DNA of 48,319 nt from Snodgrassella sp945267035 (GCF_026535915.1 NZ_JAFNPF010000005.1:1-48319); one strand, 5' to 3'; counted from the stretch's first letter, positions 9,593 through 18,732 are shown. Made by a program: numbers and translations. Notes: generated by a model not told the origin, from the sequence alone.

Positions 9593-9841
9593 TTGGTGCG
9601 CGAAGTTACAGGCTTTCCGATTAAGGTTATAGTGACGTTGCATAGTTTGTTTAATAATTTAGAAGATGACTTTAATGCGCTGAATGAGGAGGTTCATTAT
9701 CCAGACTTTTTTGCTGTCGTTCGCAAACACGGCGTTTATACTGTCTCGATTGTGCTTAGTTACTCAGGGCGGGAAATTTTGCATATGGTTAGCAAAATTC
9801 CGCTAATGGTATTGGATAAAGCAAGATCAATAGTCGATTGA
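9593..9841 (+). CDS. Possible small hypothetical protein
   Basis: An 82-codon open frame starting at TTG (or GTG at 9596), with no convincing ribosome-binding site. The composition is protein-like (charged N-terminal half, then SIVLSYSGREILHMVSKIP), but I do not recognise a family and no transmembrane segment or signal peptide is evident. It stands alone between the SRP RNA and two tRNA genes on the other strand. It may be the remnant of a longer gene whose 5' part has decayed in the preceding spacer, or a chance frame. Confidence 0.3.
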   Translation: MVREVTGFPIKVIVTLHSLFNNLEDDFNALNEEVHYPDFFAVVRKHGVYTVSIVLSYSGREILHMVSKIPLMVLDKARSIVD

Positions 9842-9927
9842 ATCATTAATTTGATTGTGGTGAATTTAATATTGTGGTCTGAGATAACATTAAAGCCAGT
9901 TATACTAAACTGGCTTTACTGATATAT

Positions 9928-10002
9928 TGGTACGCCCACGGGGAATCGAACCCCGGTTACCGCCGTGAAAGGGCGATGTCCTAACCGCTAGACGATGGGC
10001 GC
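9928..10002 (-). tRNA. tRNA-Glu (anticodon UUC)
   Basis: The minus strand folds as a complete tRNA: acceptor start GCGCCCA, anticodon arm CCGCCCTTTCACGGCGG with anticodon TTC, T-arm GGGGTTCGATTCCCC, and an encoded 3' CCA. The first acceptor pair is a G-U wobble. It lies 7 bp downstream of tRNA-Arg on the same strand, so the two are probably co-transcribed. Confidence 0.96.
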
Positions 10003-10009
10003 AAGGATC

Positions 10010-10086
10010 TGGTGCACCCGGAGCGATTCGAACGCCCGACCCTCTGGTTCGTAGCCAGATACTCTATCCAACTGAGCTACGGGTGC
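10010..10086 (-). tRNA. tRNA-Arg (anticodon ACG)
   Basis: The minus strand gives a 77-nt tRNA: acceptor GCACCCG, D-arm AGCTCAGTTGGATAGAGT, anticodon loop CTACGAA (anticodon ACG, edited to ICG by TadA in bacteria), T-loop GTTCGAATC, and an encoded CCA end. Confidence 0.97.
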
Positions 10087-10308
10087 GTGAAAGATGTGTA
10101 GTATAGAAAAGTATCTTACTTCTGTCAATATGGGTTGCTAATCAAAATGTTAATTATATGCAATTGTCTGTTTTATATGAATAAATTTGTAGTTTATATT
10201 TTGGCTGGGATTTTTTGCAAAGAATGCTAAAGTATTCAATAGAATCATTTATTCTGGTTGATGTTTTGCGTTAGAATTAAAGCTTTTTGGCATAAGTTTA
10301 TTTGCGTC

Positions 10309-11730
10309 ATGAGTATTATTACTGAAAATGACGCCGCTGCATTTGCCGAGCTGGCAGCGGTTTTATTCACGCTGCCGTTACCTGTAGCGATTGTTGATTT
10401 GGAAACGACAGGTGGTCACTTTGAACAAGATCGCATTACTGAAATTGCTATTTTGCGTTTTCATCAGGGAGTCATCAGCCGGCATCAATGGTTGATCAAT
10501 CCGCAGCAGCCGATCAGTGACTTTATTAGTGAGCTGACTGGTATTAGTAATGCTATGGTTCAAAACGCACCGGTCTTTGCAGATATGGCAGCAGATTTAT
10601 TGCCGTTATTACGTGGACATTTAATTGTCGCGCATAATAGCCGTTTTGATTATACCTTTTTGCGTTATGCTTTTGCCCGTGTGCAGATCAGTTTTGCCGC
10701 TCTGACACTGGATACGGTGCCGTTTTCTCGCAAATTATATCCACAATTTTTCAAGCACAATTTGGATGTCATTATTGAACGCTTCAATATTGCCATGTCC
10801 ACCAATGAACGACATCGGGCAATGGGCGATGTTGTGGCCTTAACCCATTTTTTGCAGGAAAGTTTGCGCGATAAAAAGCCAGCAGTGTGGCTTTCGCAAT
10901 GGGAGCAATTGATTCGTCCTGGATATTTGCCTGCAGGTCTCAATTCTGATTTGTGTCAGCAAGTTTATGCCCTGCCTGATAGTCCCGGACTGATAATCTG
11001 GCAGTTTAAGCATGGCGCTGATGTGCTGATGCTTAAGGAGCAAGCTTTTACTGATACGATTAATCAGTTACGGCATAAACCCAGTTATAAGCGATGGCAA
11101 CAGGCTACTGCTATTCGGTTTGTGCCGGCGATCAGTATGGCTCATGCAATGTGGTTGCGGGGTCGTTATCAACTGCAACATGCTGAAGTTAGCTATTTTA
11201 ATGATGATTCTGTGTCTTCAACTAATTGGTATACGATTTCGTTTGTACCCAATCAAAAGGGGCAATTGCAAGCCAGAGTGGTGCGTTTGAAAGAAGGTAT
11301 TCTGACGCATGCACCTTATGGATTATTTATGCATCCACGAGCTGCTAAACGCGCTTTAGCATCCTGGGCTCGGCAGTATGATTTATGTCCCGCCAGTCTG
11401 GATATTTTGCCGCAAACGATCGGTCAACATGATCTTTGTCCGAAGCAAGCTGCGGGACAATGTGACGGACAATGTCGTCAAGATGAGGCCATTGCGACCC
11501 AGAATCAGCGCATTTTGCAGCATGCCGCTTTATTACCGGTGTGTGATTGGGGAAAATGGCACCGCTTGCGTATTACCGAGGTAAATAAGCTAACTGCTGA
11601 ATCTGTGCAGTTGGAATTTCAAGCTGGATGCGTACGGCTAGATAAGAACCTTTGGTACTTTCATCCGATGTTGCCCAAAATTGTTAAGTATAGATTAAAA
11701 CAATTACAAGGTATTGAGTTTTTAGGCTAA
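10309..11730 (+). CDS. DEDDh exonuclease fused to a UvrC/Cho-like region
   Basis: The N-terminal 190 residues form a DnaQ-type 3'-5' exonuclease: VDLETTG (ExoI, D and E ligands), HNSRFDYTFLR (ExoII) and HRAMGDV (ExoIII, catalytic His and last Asp). After about residue 210 the sequence resembles the GIY-YIG region of UvrC/Cho nucleases (LPDSPGLIIWQF). The expected YIGKS is replaced by LMLKEQ, so that nuclease centre looks inactive. Near the C-terminus CPKQAAGQCDGQC matches the cysteine cluster seen after GIY-YIG domains in Cho-like proteins. This fused architecture occurs in proteobacteria, often annotated as DNA polymerase III epsilon-like. A role in DNA repair or turnover is inferred. I chose the ATG at 10309; an in-frame ATG at 10261 would add 16 residues, and neither has a strong ribosome-binding site. 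Confidence 0.85.
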   Translation: MSIITENDAAAFAELAAVLFTLPLPVAIVDLETTGGHFEQDRITEIAILRFHQGVISRHQWLINPQQPISDFISELTGISNAMVQNAPVFADMAADLLPLLRGHLIVAHNSRFDYTFLRYAFARVQISFAALTLDTVPFSRKLYPQFFKHNLDVIIERFNIAMSTNERHRAMGDVVALTHFLQESLRDKKPAVWLSQWEQLIRPGYLPAGLNSDLCQQVYALPDSPGLIIWQFKHGADVLMLKEQAFTDTINQLRHKPSYKRWQQATAIRFVPAISMAHAMWLRGRYQLQHAEVSYFNDDSVSSTNWYTISFVPNQKGQLQARVVRLKEGILTHAPYGLFMHPRAAKRALASWARQYDLCPASLDILPQTIGQHDLCPKQAAGQCDGQCRQDEAIATQNQRILQHAALLPVCDWGKWHRLRITEVNKLTAESVQLEFQAGCVRLDKNLWYFHPMLPKIVKYRLKQLQGIEFLG

Positions 11731-11736
11731 ACAAAA

Positions 11737-11774
11737 AACCACCGGCTGCTAAGTGATCAATGCAGCCGGTGGTT
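11737..11774 (-). terminator. Terminator hairpin between the exonuclease gene and zapG
   Basis: A 13-bp perfect stem AACCACCGGCTGC/GCAGCCGGTGGTT with a 12-nt loop. On the minus strand it is followed by TTTT, so it best serves the leftward zapG unit. It could also slow transcripts of the exonuclease gene, which stops 7 bp before it, but there is no T-run on that side. Confidence 0.8.
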
Positions 11775-11838
11775 GGTGATAGCAATTTGGTTTTAAAAGC
11801 TGATCCGGCTTTGCCGGCAACCATGTCATGCATCAGGG

Positions 11839-12333
11839 TTATGGTTTATGGTGCAGACTTTCATTACGATGGTTGGCTTTAGGACCAATACGATCTGGAA
11901 CCTGATCTGGCAATCCGTTAACCGGAACAACCTCTGCAGTAATTATATCTGCATAAGTTGGGATGGTATCTGAATCTGAATGGCTATCGCCAATGTCTTT
12001 TTCGGTTAGAAAAGCCATGGTTACGCTTTTATCCGCACGCTTAATCAATTGTTCCTGAATGGTGCTGTGTTCCATTAACTGACGAGCATCTACGCTTAAT
12101 TGTTGTAGTACTTTTTGATAGCTACGGTTCATTTCATCAACAGCGCTGGCGGTATCGATAAAGTGTTGGTCGACTTGCTGACGATACTGATCAAAACTGG
12201 CTTTGACAGCCTCATATTGCTGGCGTTTTTTTTCGCTGCGATTACTGCGCATAATGAACCACATCAGTCCTAATCCGGCAATAAAACCGATAATCAACGC
12301 AATAAACACATATAGCCACAACTGATTACTCAT
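11839..12333 (-). CDS. zapG: ZapG/YhcB (DUF1043) cell-division-associated membrane protein
   Basis: Single-pass inner-membrane protein linked to the Z-ring and envelope growth in gammaproteobacteria. The 164 residues start with a short periplasmic end and one transmembrane helix (about residues 6-28, IALIIGFIAGLGLMWFIM). Then comes a long charged coiled coil (about 32-110) with the conserved YRQQVDQHF stretch, and a variable Pro-rich tail. The GLGLMWFI glycine pattern is typical of the family. It lies alone, with a terminator behind it. Confidence 0.85.
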   Translation of the reverse strand: MSNQLWLYVFIALIIGFIAGLGLMWFIMRSNRSEKKRQQYEAVKASFDQYRQQVDQHFIDTASAVDEMNRSYQKVLQQLSVDARQLMEHSTIQEQLIKRADKSVTMAFLTEKDIGDSHSDSDTIPTYADIITAEVVPVNGLPDQVPDRIGPKANHRNESLHHKP

Positions 12334-12466
12334 TTCATTTTCCTTTTTTCATGCCGTCTTACCATTTTCTGATTAATATTGCTCAGCGAAGCAATTATTG
12401 CATCATAACATAGACTTTTGCTGGCAAATACCGTTGCCTATTAACTTTTTCAGTCGAAACGCAACG

Positions 12467-12979
12467 TTACTGATAGAAAAAATGGACAAGCGGAATCAAG
12501 ATAATCAAACTAAAAACAGCAGCAATCAAGTCATCCAGCATGATACCCAATCCACCATGAAAACGTGCATCAAACCAGCGGATCGGCCATGGTTTTACTG
12601 CATCAAAAAAGCGAAATACTGCAAAGGCAATAATCCACCACATCGCATTGGATGGAACACAAAATAAAATCAGCATCATAGCTGCAATTTCATCCCAAAC
12701 GATACCTCCATAGTCAGGGCGATTTAAGCACCGTTCTGTTATAGCACAGATTGGAATACCCATCAGGAAAAGTATCAGAGCCAAAACGATGTTTTGCCAT
12801 AAGGGTAAATGCAGTGTTTGCCATAGTGCTGCTAATGGCAATGCGGGCAAAGTACCAAACGTACCGGGAGCTTTCGGTGCCAGTCCGGCACCAAAACCGA
12901 AGCCTAGCCAGCAGATGGGGTGTTTGCATAGCCAACGCCACGTAGGCGTAATGGGGGTTGTGGATGCAGTATTAGCCAA
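12467..12979 (-). CDS. pgpA: Phosphatidylglycerophosphatase A
   Basis: Inner-membrane phosphatase that removes phosphate from phosphatidylglycerol phosphate to make phosphatidylglycerol. Family hallmarks are GFGAGLAPKAPGTFGTL near the N-terminus, the acidic WDEIAAMM motif, and RFFDAVKPWPIRW ahead of the final GLGIMLDDLIAA helix. Several hydrophobic segments fit a membrane protein. There is no ATG: the frame opens with TTG at 12988 or TTG at 12979. AAGGA lies about 9 nt before the second, so I prefer 12979. The thiL stop is at 12974-12972, so the genes overlap slightly and are translationally coupled. Confidence 0.92.
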   Translation of the reverse strand: MANTASTTPITPTWRWLCKHPICWLGFGFGAGLAPKAPGTFGTLPALPLAALWQTLHLPLWQNIVLALILFLMGIPICAITERCLNRPDYGGIVWDEIAAMMLILFCVPSNAMWWIIAFAVFRFFDAVKPWPIRWFDARFHGGLGIMLDDLIAAVFSLIILIPLVHFFYQ

Positions 12980-13937
12980 AATGATCAAATCCTTGTTGCT
13001 GTAATTGAATGATGTTGCCCGCCTGATCGTGTAACTTTAAATGTGGATCCTGATGAATGAAACCGATACGGGTTACTGGGGTATTGGTTTCCGTCGCAGC
13101 GGCCATGATTGCTTCTCGCTGTGCTGGTGCAGCGGTAAACACCAGCTCATAATCGTCACCTCCAGCTAATAGCCAATGTCTAAGCTGGGCTAAGCTGAGA
13201 GCGGGTTGCTGTTTTAACGCAGGCAAAGTAGGTATTAAATCTACATTTATGGTTGCGCCCACGTTGCTGGCTGTCAAAATATGCCCGATATCTTGTGCCA
13301 GTCCATCGGAAATATCCTGTGCAGCATGTGCCAAAGGCAATAGTTGCTGCCCTAGCGCCACTCGCGGTTCTGGTCTTAGTCGTTGGTGTTCACATTGCAT
13401 AAATACTGATGTTGGTAAGGTAGCTTTATGCCAGTGTACATCTAATGCTGCCGCTGCCAACCCCAGCTGTCCAGATACCCAGATATCGTCATCCGGCTGA
13501 GCGGCATCGCGCCTTAAAGCTTGTTGACTGGGTGTTTCTCCGATAATGGTAACGTTAAACACCCAATTGCCTTTAGTAGTATCTCCGCCAATTAGTGCTA
13601 CGTTGAAACGGGCAGCCAAGGCAAATAATGCGTCACAAAATGCCGTTAACCAATCTTGATTTAATTCAGGTAAGGCGACACTGAGCAATGCCCAGCGCGG
13701 TGTGGCACCCATGGCTGCCATATCCGACAAATTGACCGCGAGTACTTTATGGGCCAAATCTGCAGGTGCCACATCTGGAAAAAAATGTGTTCCACCCACT
13801 AGCATGTCAGTACTCAAATGTAAATCATAACCCTTGCGCGGTCTAATAATGGCTGCATCATCACCAATTCCCAGAATGATTTGCTCATCTTGTTGCTGGC
13901 GGAGCAGATATTGACGAATAAAATCAAATTCTTTCAC
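12972..13937 (-). CDS. thiL: Thiamine-monophosphate kinase
   Basis: ATP-dependent kinase that converts thiamine monophosphate to the cofactor thiamine pyrophosphate, the last step of the pathway. The 321 residues are full length. Visible signatures are the N-terminal EFDFIRQYL, the Mg/ATP-binding GIGDDAA motif (about residues 23-29), NLSDMAAMGATP, IGGDTTKG, DISDGLAQD and the late GGDDYELVF motif, all typical of the PurM/ThiL fold. It is the first gene of a thiL-pgpA operon, an order found widely in proteobacteria. Confidence 0.97.
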   Translation of the reverse strand: MKEFDFIRQYLLRQQQDEQIILGIGDDAAIIRPRKGYDLHLSTDMLVGGTHFFPDVAPADLAHKVLAVNLSDMAAMGATPRWALLSVALPELNQDWLTAFCDALFALAARFNVALIGGDTTKGNWVFNVTIIGETPSQQALRRDAAQPDDDIWVSGQLGLAAAALDVHWHKATLPTSVFMQCEHQRLRPEPRVALGQQLLPLAHAAQDISDGLAQDIGHILTASNVGATINVDLIPTLPALKQQPALSLAQLRHWLLAGGDDYELVFTAAPAQREAIMAAATETNTPVTRIGFIHQDPHLKLHDQAGNIIQLQQQGFDHFG

Positions 13938-14917
13938 GATAAACCGTCTTTTGAAATTTCATCAAATTAGTCAATACCAAAGCAGATTTAGAGTCATTAG
14001 CTTTGACCAAATTAGATGATTAAAAATATAAATATGTAAGTAAAGTTCAAGTGCGAACTGGAAATGACATCATAAATTAAAAACCATTTCTAAAAAAGTT
14101 GATATTGTTCGCTGGTTAAGTTTGATTGATGATATATGAATAATCAGGTGTTATTAATTTATTGCGGAAGTTACCGCGCATACCTTGATAGATAAATTAA
14201 GCTGGTTGCTAAATATCCAAATAGCACATTAAAAAAACACTGCGGTTGTAAGATTGATAGAGAATGATTTCTCGGTGCAGAATAGATTTGATTTAAGGCT
14301 ATTAAACCTGATTAAGATGGCAAATGTTTGCATGACACAGCCCAAACATATTGATGACCACAGCTCAATGCCTTCGGCGAATCTTCATTCAATACCTTTA
14401 TTCAGGCAGGCATACGTTACCATTTACATTCATGTTTAACTCTTATTGCTGTTTAAGCATGTTTTCTTACATTGGCAAAGCCATTTTTTCATCAATCATA
14501 ACTAATACCAAAGTTTAAAATAAGCTGTAAACATCATGAGCCCCCCTCACTATGATCCTATCGAACCAAAAGCGATCATTTCGGATTGAATTATTTGGTT
14601 TAGAGCTAATAGTAGCTTATATATAAACAGCACAATCAGCCTCTAATTCTGGGCACAGAGAATTGATGCAATCTGTGTTAATATGCCTATGTTCTTGATT
14701 AGGAGAATACATACAGCTGTGGCTGGCTTGAAATATTAGTTGTTTTAAGAAATACTGACTAAAAAGGGCGGAAACATCAAATTAGTGAGAAGTTAAACTA
14801 TTATTTAAATTAATCGCAAGCTATTTTGAATTTGGATATGGCTAACCTCGCAGCTGACCCAGCTATAACAACAGCTAACTGCATCCAATATTATCTTCTT
14901 AAAATACCCATTCATCT
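13938..14917. other. 0.98-kb region without a supported gene
   Basis: This divergent region between thiL and the ATP-grasp gene is A+T-rich and much longer than needed for two promoters. A 61-codon frame at 14254-14439 has no start signals and no family resemblance. No RNA gene, repeat or mobile-element end was recognised. Confidence 0.5.
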
Positions 14918-16117
14918 ATGCACAATATTCTTATTCTTGGTGCCAGATCACCCGCCAGTCTAACCTGGGCACGGCTACTGGCGAAGGCTGGCTATAGGGT
15001 GCATTCGGCAGACAGCTTACTCTTTGCCCCAAGCCGTTTCAGTCGATATAGCGTCACCTTTACTTGTCTGCCCAAGCCAAAACAACAACCGAAGCAATGG
15101 CTACAGCAGCTGTTACAACTGTTGAAACGTGAAAAGATCGATGCCATTATTCCAACTTGTGAAGAAGTGTTTTATCTGGCATCTGCTCAAACACTGATTC
15201 AACAGGCTCACCCCTGTCAACTTTTTACCAGCACCATCACATTATTAAGACAATTGCATCACAAAGGCTTATTTGCCCAAATGACGCAAAACTGGTCACT
15301 GACCACCCCTGAAACCGTTTTACTCACTGATCAACTTTCATTCAATACATTTAAACAGCAACAATTTATAGCCGATAGCCAATGGGTTTTTAAACCGGCT
15401 TTTTCACGCTTTGCTACCAAAACCTTGCTTTGTCCAAAAACAATTGACTACAGCGAGCTTCAGGCCTGTCCACAATACCCCTGGGTGGCACAGCAGTTTA
15501 TAAGCGGCAAAGAATATTGTAGTTATAGCATCATCCGTCATGGTCAGATCATTGCTCATAGCTGTTATCACCCAAAATATCGCATTGGTCAGGGTGCGGG
15601 TATTTATTTTGAACCTGTAGATGAAAACCAAATTCACCAGTTTGTCGAACACTTTGCGGCGCAAACCAAATATCATGGACAAGTGGGATTTGATTTTATT
15701 CAACACTCAAATGGTGAAATATATGTGATTGAATGTAATCCACGTGCCACTAGTGGTATTCACTTTCTTTTACAGCTACCTGAAGCAGAGCAGACAAACA
15801 TTGTCCATGCTGCTTTAAATCCCGATAGAGCTGTCGCGCTAGACCAACTCAATATGCAACAAATGCTACCGGCCATGCACAATTGGGGTATGCTGATGAA
15901 TCCGACAATGAGTCGTTCATGGTTCAAAAAAACCTTTTGGCGTGACTTTATGCATGCACATGATGTCATGTGGGAACGCAAGGATATGCTGCCATCTCTA
16001 AGCCAATTGTTTCCTACAGCTGAATTTCTGCTTCGCGCTGTGGCCTTTCACACTGATCCATTAAGCGCAACAACGTTAGATATTGAATGGGATGGCACAC
16101 CGGTTTCTTTTGGATAA
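14918..16117 (+). CDS. ATP-grasp ligase-like protein
   Basis: Probable ATP-dependent carboxylate-amine (or carboxylate-thiol) ligase. The N-terminus is a Rossmann-like pre-ATP-grasp domain (ILILGARSPASLTWARLLA). The ATP-grasp core includes WVFKPAFSRF, the hinge VAQQFISGKEYCSYS (about residues 190-204) and the metal-binding triad region GQVGFDF...IECNPRATSG, with E272, N274 and R276 in place. This resembles carbamoyl-phosphate-synthetase-like ATP-grasp proteins. The substrate is unknown. The 399 residues appear complete. No clear ribosome-binding site precedes the ATG. The next gene begins 12 bp after the stop, so the two probably work on the same molecule. Confidence 0.8.
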   Translation: MHNILILGARSPASLTWARLLAKAGYRVHSADSLLFAPSRFSRYSVTFTCLPKPKQQPKQWLQQLLQLLKREKIDAIIPTCEEVFYLASAQTLIQQAHPCQLFTSTITLLRQLHHKGLFAQMTQNWSLTTPETVLLTDQLSFNTFKQQQFIADSQWVFKPAFSRFATKTLLCPKTIDYSELQACPQYPWVAQQFISGKEYCSYSIIRHGQIIAHSCYHPKYRIGQGAGIYFEPVDENQIHQFVEHFAAQTKYHGQVGFDFIQHSNGEIYVIECNPRATSGIHFLLQLPEAEQTNIVHAALNPDRAVALDQLNMQQMLPAMHNWGMLMNPTMSRSWFKKTFWRDFMHAHDVMWERKDMLPSLSQLFPTAEFLLRAVAFHTDPLSATTLDIEWDGTPVSFG

Positions 16118-16128
16118 AACAAATAACC

Positions 16129-17319
16129 ATGCTAAATACACCATACGCCACCACTGCATCGCCATCCTGTCAGGAATTTACCCGACAGCTATGTCTGCAC
16201 GGCGACACCTATGTCACCAATGCACCGTTTAAAGTAACCAGCATTAATATGGATGGAGAAGAGTTGCCAGCTATCTGGAACACCAGCAACGATCCTTACA
16301 TCAGTTGGGTTTGCAGTCTACTGAATAGTTTTGGTCCTGCGGTACGAGCTGAACTAAAATTGATCCCAACATCAACAGTGAGTCGTCGCCTGTTTAATGG
16401 CTTATCCCATGTGGCCGAATTCTTATTAAAGCGTAGTGGCTTGGGCGGAGGTGTCTTTGTGGAAAACTGGTTTTTACCCACCACCTTGTACCCGCAACAA
16501 CGAACTGCACACAGCATCATTCACGCTGTTACCGCGTTAGAAAAACAGGCTATCGACCAAAAGCTGGGGCATCTGCCAATATTTGTGCGTTCACTTACCC
16601 CTGTTTTGCATGAAGACATCATAACAAAATTACAACACCATGGTTTTTTATTGATCCCAACCAGACAAATTTGGCTTGCCGACAACATTCAGGATGGTTC
16701 ATGGCGTCAGCGCTCACACAATAAAAGAGATTTAAGTCTTGAAAGAAAAAAGGCAGCGTCCACAGAATGGATCGAAGGCAAGGACTTCAGTGATGCTGAT
16801 TTTGAAAGAAGCCTGTTTTTATATAACCAGCTATATCGGGGCAAATACCCGGAATTTAACCCAGAGTTCACCTTGTCGTATCTTAAAACTGCCGTTGCTA
16901 CAGGCTTCATGAAATTCTATGGGTTAAGATCAGTATCACAGTCTAACAATGAAACACACCATCCCAATCATCCCCCCTCCTCCAACCCTGCTCCTTTGAG
17001 TGGTTTTGTCGGTATCGTCCGGCGCGATCATATATTTACTACACCACTATTTGGCTATGATCTTACTCAACCAACTAAAGAAGGGCTTTATCGTCGCCTC
17101 ATGCTTAAAGTCAGTTTAGAAGCAGAACAGCATCAAGGCATCTTACATTGCAGTGGAGGAGCCGACCAATTCAAATCTTTACGCGGCGCACAAACCCATA
17201 TCGAATATGCAGCAGTTTGGATCAACCATTTGCCATTATCACAGCGTGCAATCTTGCAAACATTGGCAAAAACCATCAATACCCTTATCGCCCCGTTCGT
17301 CACCAAAAAATCATTTTAA
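16129..17319 (+). CDS. GNAT/FemAB-fold acyltransferase-like protein
   Basis: About 396 residues from the ATG at 16129; an in-frame upstream start at 16087 would overlap the ligase gene and adds residues that look like read-through. The pattern of an N-terminal half followed by RSHNKRDLSLERKKAA, LYNQLYRGKYPEFNPEF, GFVGIVRRDHIFTTPLFGYD and a late LHCSGGADQFKSLRG segment suggests a GNAT-like fold of the kind found in FemAB-type aminoacyl- or acyltransferases. A Pro/Asn/His-rich insert (about residues 270-291, including a C6 run in the DNA) looks disordered. With the ATP-grasp partner it would activate and transfer an acyl or aminoacyl group; the acceptor is unknown. The assignment rests on remembered family patterns. 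Confidence 0.6.
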   Translation: MLNTPYATTASPSCQEFTRQLCLHGDTYVTNAPFKVTSINMDGEELPAIWNTSNDPYISWVCSLLNSFGPAVRAELKLIPTSTVSRRLFNGLSHVAEFLLKRSGLGGGVFVENWFLPTTLYPQQRTAHSIIHAVTALEKQAIDQKLGHLPIFVRSLTPVLHEDIITKLQHHGFLLIPTRQIWLADNIQDGSWRQRSHNKRDLSLERKKAASTEWIEGKDFSDADFERSLFLYNQLYRGKYPEFNPEFTLSYLKTAVATGFMKFYGLRSVSQSNNETHHPNHPPSSNPAPLSGFVGIVRRDHIFTTPLFGYDLTQPTKEGLYRRLMLKVSLEAEQHQGILHCSGGADQFKSLRGAQTHIEYAAVWINHLPLSQRAILQTLAKTINTLIAPFVTKKSF

Positions 17320-17347
17320 GCTTATTGCCAGCTGGGTTCACATCTTA

Positions 17348-18247
17348 TTATGGTAATAAACCACTGAGTTCACCCTGAAACCAATTTACCCGTGGATCCG
17401 GTGTAGGACGAGTTAAAGCAAAATAATTAACAATATTGGCAGCTTGTTGTACTAGCAAGGGTATCAACTCCCCATTGCGCACATAAGGTGCCGCCACTTC
17501 TTCAGATAACAAACCTAAATGACTACCCGCCAGAATAAACATCAGCGTTGCCTGCTGCTTATGCGCTACCGCAGTCGTATTGCCAGTCATCAGACCATTA
17601 CCTTGCTGCTGGTGTGCATAAGTACGTTTGACCCATTGATATTCTTCAATGAGCAAATTTAACGTCAAATCCTTAAGCTTAGCCGCAGGATGAGAAGCAT
17701 GACAATAAATATACTCACGCTCTTCAAATACCAACTGATACTGTAGATTTTTTAGCAGACTATCATAATATCCAACCCCAAAATCCATCTGATTATTGGC
17801 AATAGCAATTTCAATATCCTGTGGCGCACAGATATCAATCGATAACCTTAACTCCGGATAATGTTGATAAGCACTAGCAATGACACGGTTAAAAATACGT
17901 TGAAAATCAGCAGGCAAAAATTCAACCAGCCCAATACGCAACGTTCCAGATAAAACCGAGCGATGCCATTTAATATTTTGTACTTCACGATGAAATTCAG
18001 TCGTAGCTTGCAGCAACAAAGTACAAGCTTCATATAACTGGTGACCTGCCTTAGTCAGCGCAAAACCCGAACGACCTCGCCGACACAGCACCACGCCCAG
18101 ACTTTCTTCAAGGTGAGCCAGATGAGTGCTAATGGCAGATTGCGACATATTCAGACGCTTTTGCGCTGCGGTTACACCCTGACATTCCACAATAGCCACA
18201 AAAGCCTGTAAAGCTTTTAAATCATGCTTAATCAAAGTGTGTAACAT
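17348..18247 (-). CDS. LysR-family transcriptional regulator
   Basis: The 299 residues have the normal size of the family. The N-terminal winged helix-turn-helix is clear: LKALQAFVAIVECQGVTAAQ, RLNMSQSAISTHLAHLEESL, LCRRGRSGFALTKAG. It is followed by a type 2 periplasmic-binding-like effector domain. The inducer and target genes cannot be read from the sequence. It ends 28 bp from the end of the convergent acyltransferase gene and starts 15 bp after cyaY on the same strand, so it may be co-transcribed with cyaY. In this arrangement it is not the usual divergent neighbour of its target. Confidence 0.93.
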   Translation of the reverse strand: MLHTLIKHDLKALQAFVAIVECQGVTAAQKRLNMSQSAISTHLAHLEESLGVVLCRRGRSGFALTKAGHQLYEACTLLLQATTEFHREVQNIKWHRSVLSGTLRIGLVEFLPADFQRIFNRVIASAYQHYPELRLSIDICAPQDIEIAIANNQMDFGVGYYDSLLKNLQYQLVFEEREYIYCHASHPAAKLKDLTLNLLIEEYQWVKRTYAHQQQGNGLMTGNTTAVAHKQQATLMFILAGSHLGLLSEEVAAPYVRNGELIPLLVQQAANIVNYFALTRPTPDPRVNWFQGELSGLLP

Positions 18248-18261
18248 ACAATACTCATCGC

Positions 18262-18591
18262 TTAAAATTCAATAAAAGTAGGAATCGCAACTTCCTCACC
18301 ACAAACTGCCGTTAACACCTGATTTAGCATAGCAAAAAATTCACTGCCATCCCGTGCTGATCGCCATTGACCGTCTTTGAAGGCAAAATGATAACCACCA
18401 CTACGGGCTGCGATCCACAACTCCTGAGTCGCCACATGACGATTGACCACAACCTGTTCATCATCTTCTGATTCAATCGTTAAAACATTACCACCATATT
18501 CACAATCCAACGTCCAGCCATGATCTTCAATTGTTTCTTCAATATAACCAAACAAATCATCACTGTACTGTATAAATTCACTTTCAGTCAT
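18262..18591 (-). CDS. cyaY: CyaY, bacterial frataxin
   Basis: Small acidic iron-binding protein that modulates iron-sulfur cluster assembly by IscS. Features are an acidic first helix (ESEFIQYSDDLFGYIEETIED), the beta-sheet core DCEYGGNVLTIESED, VNRHVATQELWIAARSGGYHF and the conserved DGQWRSARDGSEFF stretch. I chose the ATG at 18591 (MTESEF), which aligns with the start of E. coli CyaY, preceded by GGTAAG. An ATG five codons upstream at 18606 is also open. The length of 109 residues fits the family. Confidence 0.93.
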   Translation of the reverse strand: MTESEFIQYSDDLFGYIEETIEDHGWTLDCEYGGNVLTIESEDDEQVVVNRHVATQELWIAARSGGYHFAFKDGQWRSARDGSEFFAMLNQVLTAVCGEEVAIPTFIEF

Positions 18592-18732
18592 TTTACTTAC
18601 CGTCATCCCTACACTTTCTTACAAACATAACCTAATCTTGCCATATAATAGAAGCAAATCCCAGTAAATATCCGCAACACCTATGTTGGGTATTTTCAAC
18701 TAAACAGCAGTTCCTATAATGAGAGTTTACAC

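Noticed and set aside
12349..12360. Neisserial DNA uptake sequence (ATGCCGTCT at 12351)
   Set aside because: It matches only the first part of the 12-mer (continues TACC instead of GAA). I noticed no repeated uptake-like 10-12-mer elsewhere, though I could not scan exhaustively.
14254..14439. 61-codon open frame in the thiL-ATP-grasp gap
   Set aside because: No ribosome-binding site, no recognisable motif, and length within chance for this composition.
16973..16978. C6 run in the acyltransferase gene as a phase-variation tract
   Set aside because: Six bases is short for slippage and it lies in a disordered insert; no evidence for switching.
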